A stretch of 25,183 bases of DNA, taken from Chloroflexota bacterium (GTDB taxonomy: Bacteria > Chloroflexota > UBA4733). The notes below the pieces were generated by a model. It saw only the letters and a program-made list of their open reading frames with translations. It was not told where the DNA came from and did not search any database. A program made the position numbers and the translations under genes. Position 1 is the first letter of the stretch. Each line of letters begins with the position of its first letter. The stretch is from NCBI GenBank assembly GCA_025449435.1, contig JANWJO010000155.1:1-25183 (forward strand), read 5' to 3'. This document shows positions 24,105 to 25,183 of the stretch, piece after piece.

Positions 24105-24479
24105 GTTGACATCGTGAGGGTCAAACTGGCTACCTGTTTAGCAATGCGGCGCACAACGGCCACATTAGTATTCTTGACAAAGCTACCGAATCCAGCGGAT
24201 GGAAGAACAGGTGGCTGCCATTCCTGAGCCGGACACTCCCCATCCCCCAATTGTCCTGCCTTCATTCGACACTCCAACAACCCAGCGTTTGTACTCCCGC
24301 GCTGACGCAGCAAGCGTGCTTTGCATCGCACGGCTTGCCCCCGGAAGGGATGCCTCGTGCGCATCTATCGCCTGATCACCAGCCTGATGGCGTTTATCCC
24401 CTCATTTCACCGGTCGCTCGCTAACTGGTAACTCACTGCCCCAGCAGCGGCGTTTCGCACAGCCTGGCAGGACCGAACC
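24105..24479. other. Gene-poor stretch with no supported feature
   Basis: This 375-bp interval between the oxidoreductase promoter region and the Rhs remnant holds no gene that I can support. A 58-codon plus-strand frame (24199-24375) and an 87-codon minus-strand frame (24101-24364) have no ribosome site and no family resemblance. Two TTGACA hexamers (24106 and 24174, plus strand) have no matching -10 box at normal spacing. The region probably represents decayed or intergenic DNA near the Rhs remnant. Confidence 0.5.
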
Positions 24480-25138
24480 ATGACCAGTATGAGCGCTCAT
24501 GGGTTCGCTCGCCTGTTCCGCATGTTGTTGCTCCTCCAGTTGTGCTTGACCGGACTGGCGCTCCACCCCACACCCGTGGCCGCCAGCGCGGTCTTTACGA
24601 CGGTTCCTGCCGATCCGGTGAGCCTGCTGCTCAGCGGTCCCGTGCTCAGTGAGTCACAGCTTAGGTGCGTTGCCGGCAACCACGTGCTGCCGCTCACGGC
24701 ACCGGTGACGGGAACGGTGACTTATGGCTACGACTCCGTAAGCCGACTGACCAGTGCGACCTACCCCAACGGGGATGGCGAGCGGGTGAGCAAGACGGTG
24801 GCAGGTAGCAACACGAGCTACGCCTGGGACCCCGCCGGGATCGGGCACGTGCTGGCCAACAGCAACGGCTACCAGTACGTGTGGGGCACTGGGCTCATCA
24901 GTCAGATCACCAACCTCAACACCCGGCGGTATCCCCTGGTGGATGGCCTAGGCAGCAACCGGGTGCTCACCGACAGCAACGGGCGGAGCATTGGGACCCA
25001 GACCTACGACGCGTACGGCAATGTGCGCAGCTGCAATGGCATCAACACGCTGCCCTTTGGCAGACCGATGGCGAGAGCGGGCTGATCTACCTGCGCACTC
25101 GGCACCGACCCGACTGGCCAGGCGATAGTCGCTTGTAA
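24480..25138 (+). pseudogene. Decayed Rhs/YD-repeat secreted protein remnant
   Basis: The ATG at 24480 follows AGGA and opens a 201-residue frame with a signal peptide (residues 1 to about 35). It passes quickly to YD-repeat and Rhs-core sequence: YGYDSVSRLTSATYPNGDG, then RVSKTVAGSNTSYAWDPAG, YQYVWGTGLISQIT, DGLGSNRVLTDSNGR and YDAYGNVRS. The expected continuation (ESGLIYLR) is present but in another frame, ending at a TAA at 25136-25138; the shift falls at about 25055-25065, and the first frame stops at 25085. The repeats before the core are almost all missing. Intact Rhs/YD proteins are far longer, so this is a truncated, frameshifted copy, possibly left by recombination between Rhs cassettes. 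A short functional secreted protein is a less likely alternative. Confidence 0.75.
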
Positions 25139-25183
25139 CAGCGATTTTGGCTCCTCACTGGTGTGGACCAAGCCAGCGATCTC

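Noticed and set aside
24101..24364. 87-codon minus-strand frame upstream of the oxidoreductase
   Set aside because: No ribosome site and arginine-rich, non-protein-like composition; likely chance.
24199..24375. 58-codon open frame on the plus strand starting ATG at 24199
   Set aside because: No ribosome site, no promoter with correct spacing, and the sequence resembles no family; it lies in an apparently decayed region.
1..25183. CRISPR arrays, insertion sequences, phage genes, known defence systems
   Set aside because: No regularly spaced repeats, transposase or integrase motifs, terminal inverted repeats or recognised defence proteins were seen on either strand.

Overview
The window is a dense, moderately GC-rich bacterial chromosome segment. 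Most starts are ATG or GTG with purine-rich ribosome sites, and many genes overlap by ATGA or similar. Several features point to a monoderm Terrabacteria lineage, most likely Chloroflexota or Dormibacterota-like: the split glycine decarboxylase (P1/P2 subunits), MurT/GatD cell-wall amidation, a DUF177-rpmF block, an ECF sigma factor with a large Ig-like anti-sigma factor, a MEDS-domain protein, and a large secreted protein paired with an ABC exporter. This placement is inferred from gene content; no rRNA is present to confirm it.

Layout. (1) 2-6239, plus strand: a glycine-cleavage operon (gcvT, gcvH, gcvPA, gcvPB) followed closely by oligoendopeptidase F. The lipoamide dehydrogenase (L protein) is not in the window. 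(2) 6290-7611: a small membrane protein of unknown function, meeting tail-to-tail with a minus-strand SpoU/TrmH RNA methyltransferase. (3) 7730-10163: a signalling module. It holds an 80-aa exported peptide behind an extended -10 promoter, a strong 11-bp hairpin overlapping a possible 15-codon leader ORF, an ECF sigma factor, and an overlapping membrane anti-sigma factor with a long extracytoplasmic part. (4) 10222-10884, minus strand: a stand-alone MEDS sensory-domain protein with a near-consensus promoter. (5) 11137-15437, plus strand: a housekeeping block of yceD (DUF177), rpmF, accC, nusB, acpP and tatC. TatC carries an unusual ~205-residue disordered N-terminal extension. (6) 15614-19955: a three-gene operon of a two-domain secreted/membrane protein, an ABC ATPase and an ABC-2 permease. 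(7) 19973-20362, minus strand: a DksA/TraR-type zinc-finger protein. (8) 20464-23019, plus strand: a promoter with a strong inverted repeat at its start, a tiny membrane protein with a DnaJ-like zinc motif, then murT and gatD, all overlapping. (9) 23039-24028, minus strand: a Gfo/Idh/MocA oxidoreductase. (10) 24029-25183: a gene-poor stretch ending in a decayed Rhs/YD-repeat gene.

How the parts fit together. Most genes are core metabolism or cell envelope: one-carbon/glycine catabolism, fatty-acid synthesis with ribosome assembly, Tat export, lipid II amidation and an exporter. The accessory and less familiar parts are the sigma/anti-sigma region with its upstream RNA structure, the MEDS protein, the exporter operon, the mini zinc protein coupled to MurT/GatD, and the Rhs remnant. 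I found no CRISPR array, tRNA, rRNA, insertion sequence, phage gene or obvious defence system. The most plausible candidate for something undescribed is the 7.7-10.9 kb signalling segment, and that is inference.
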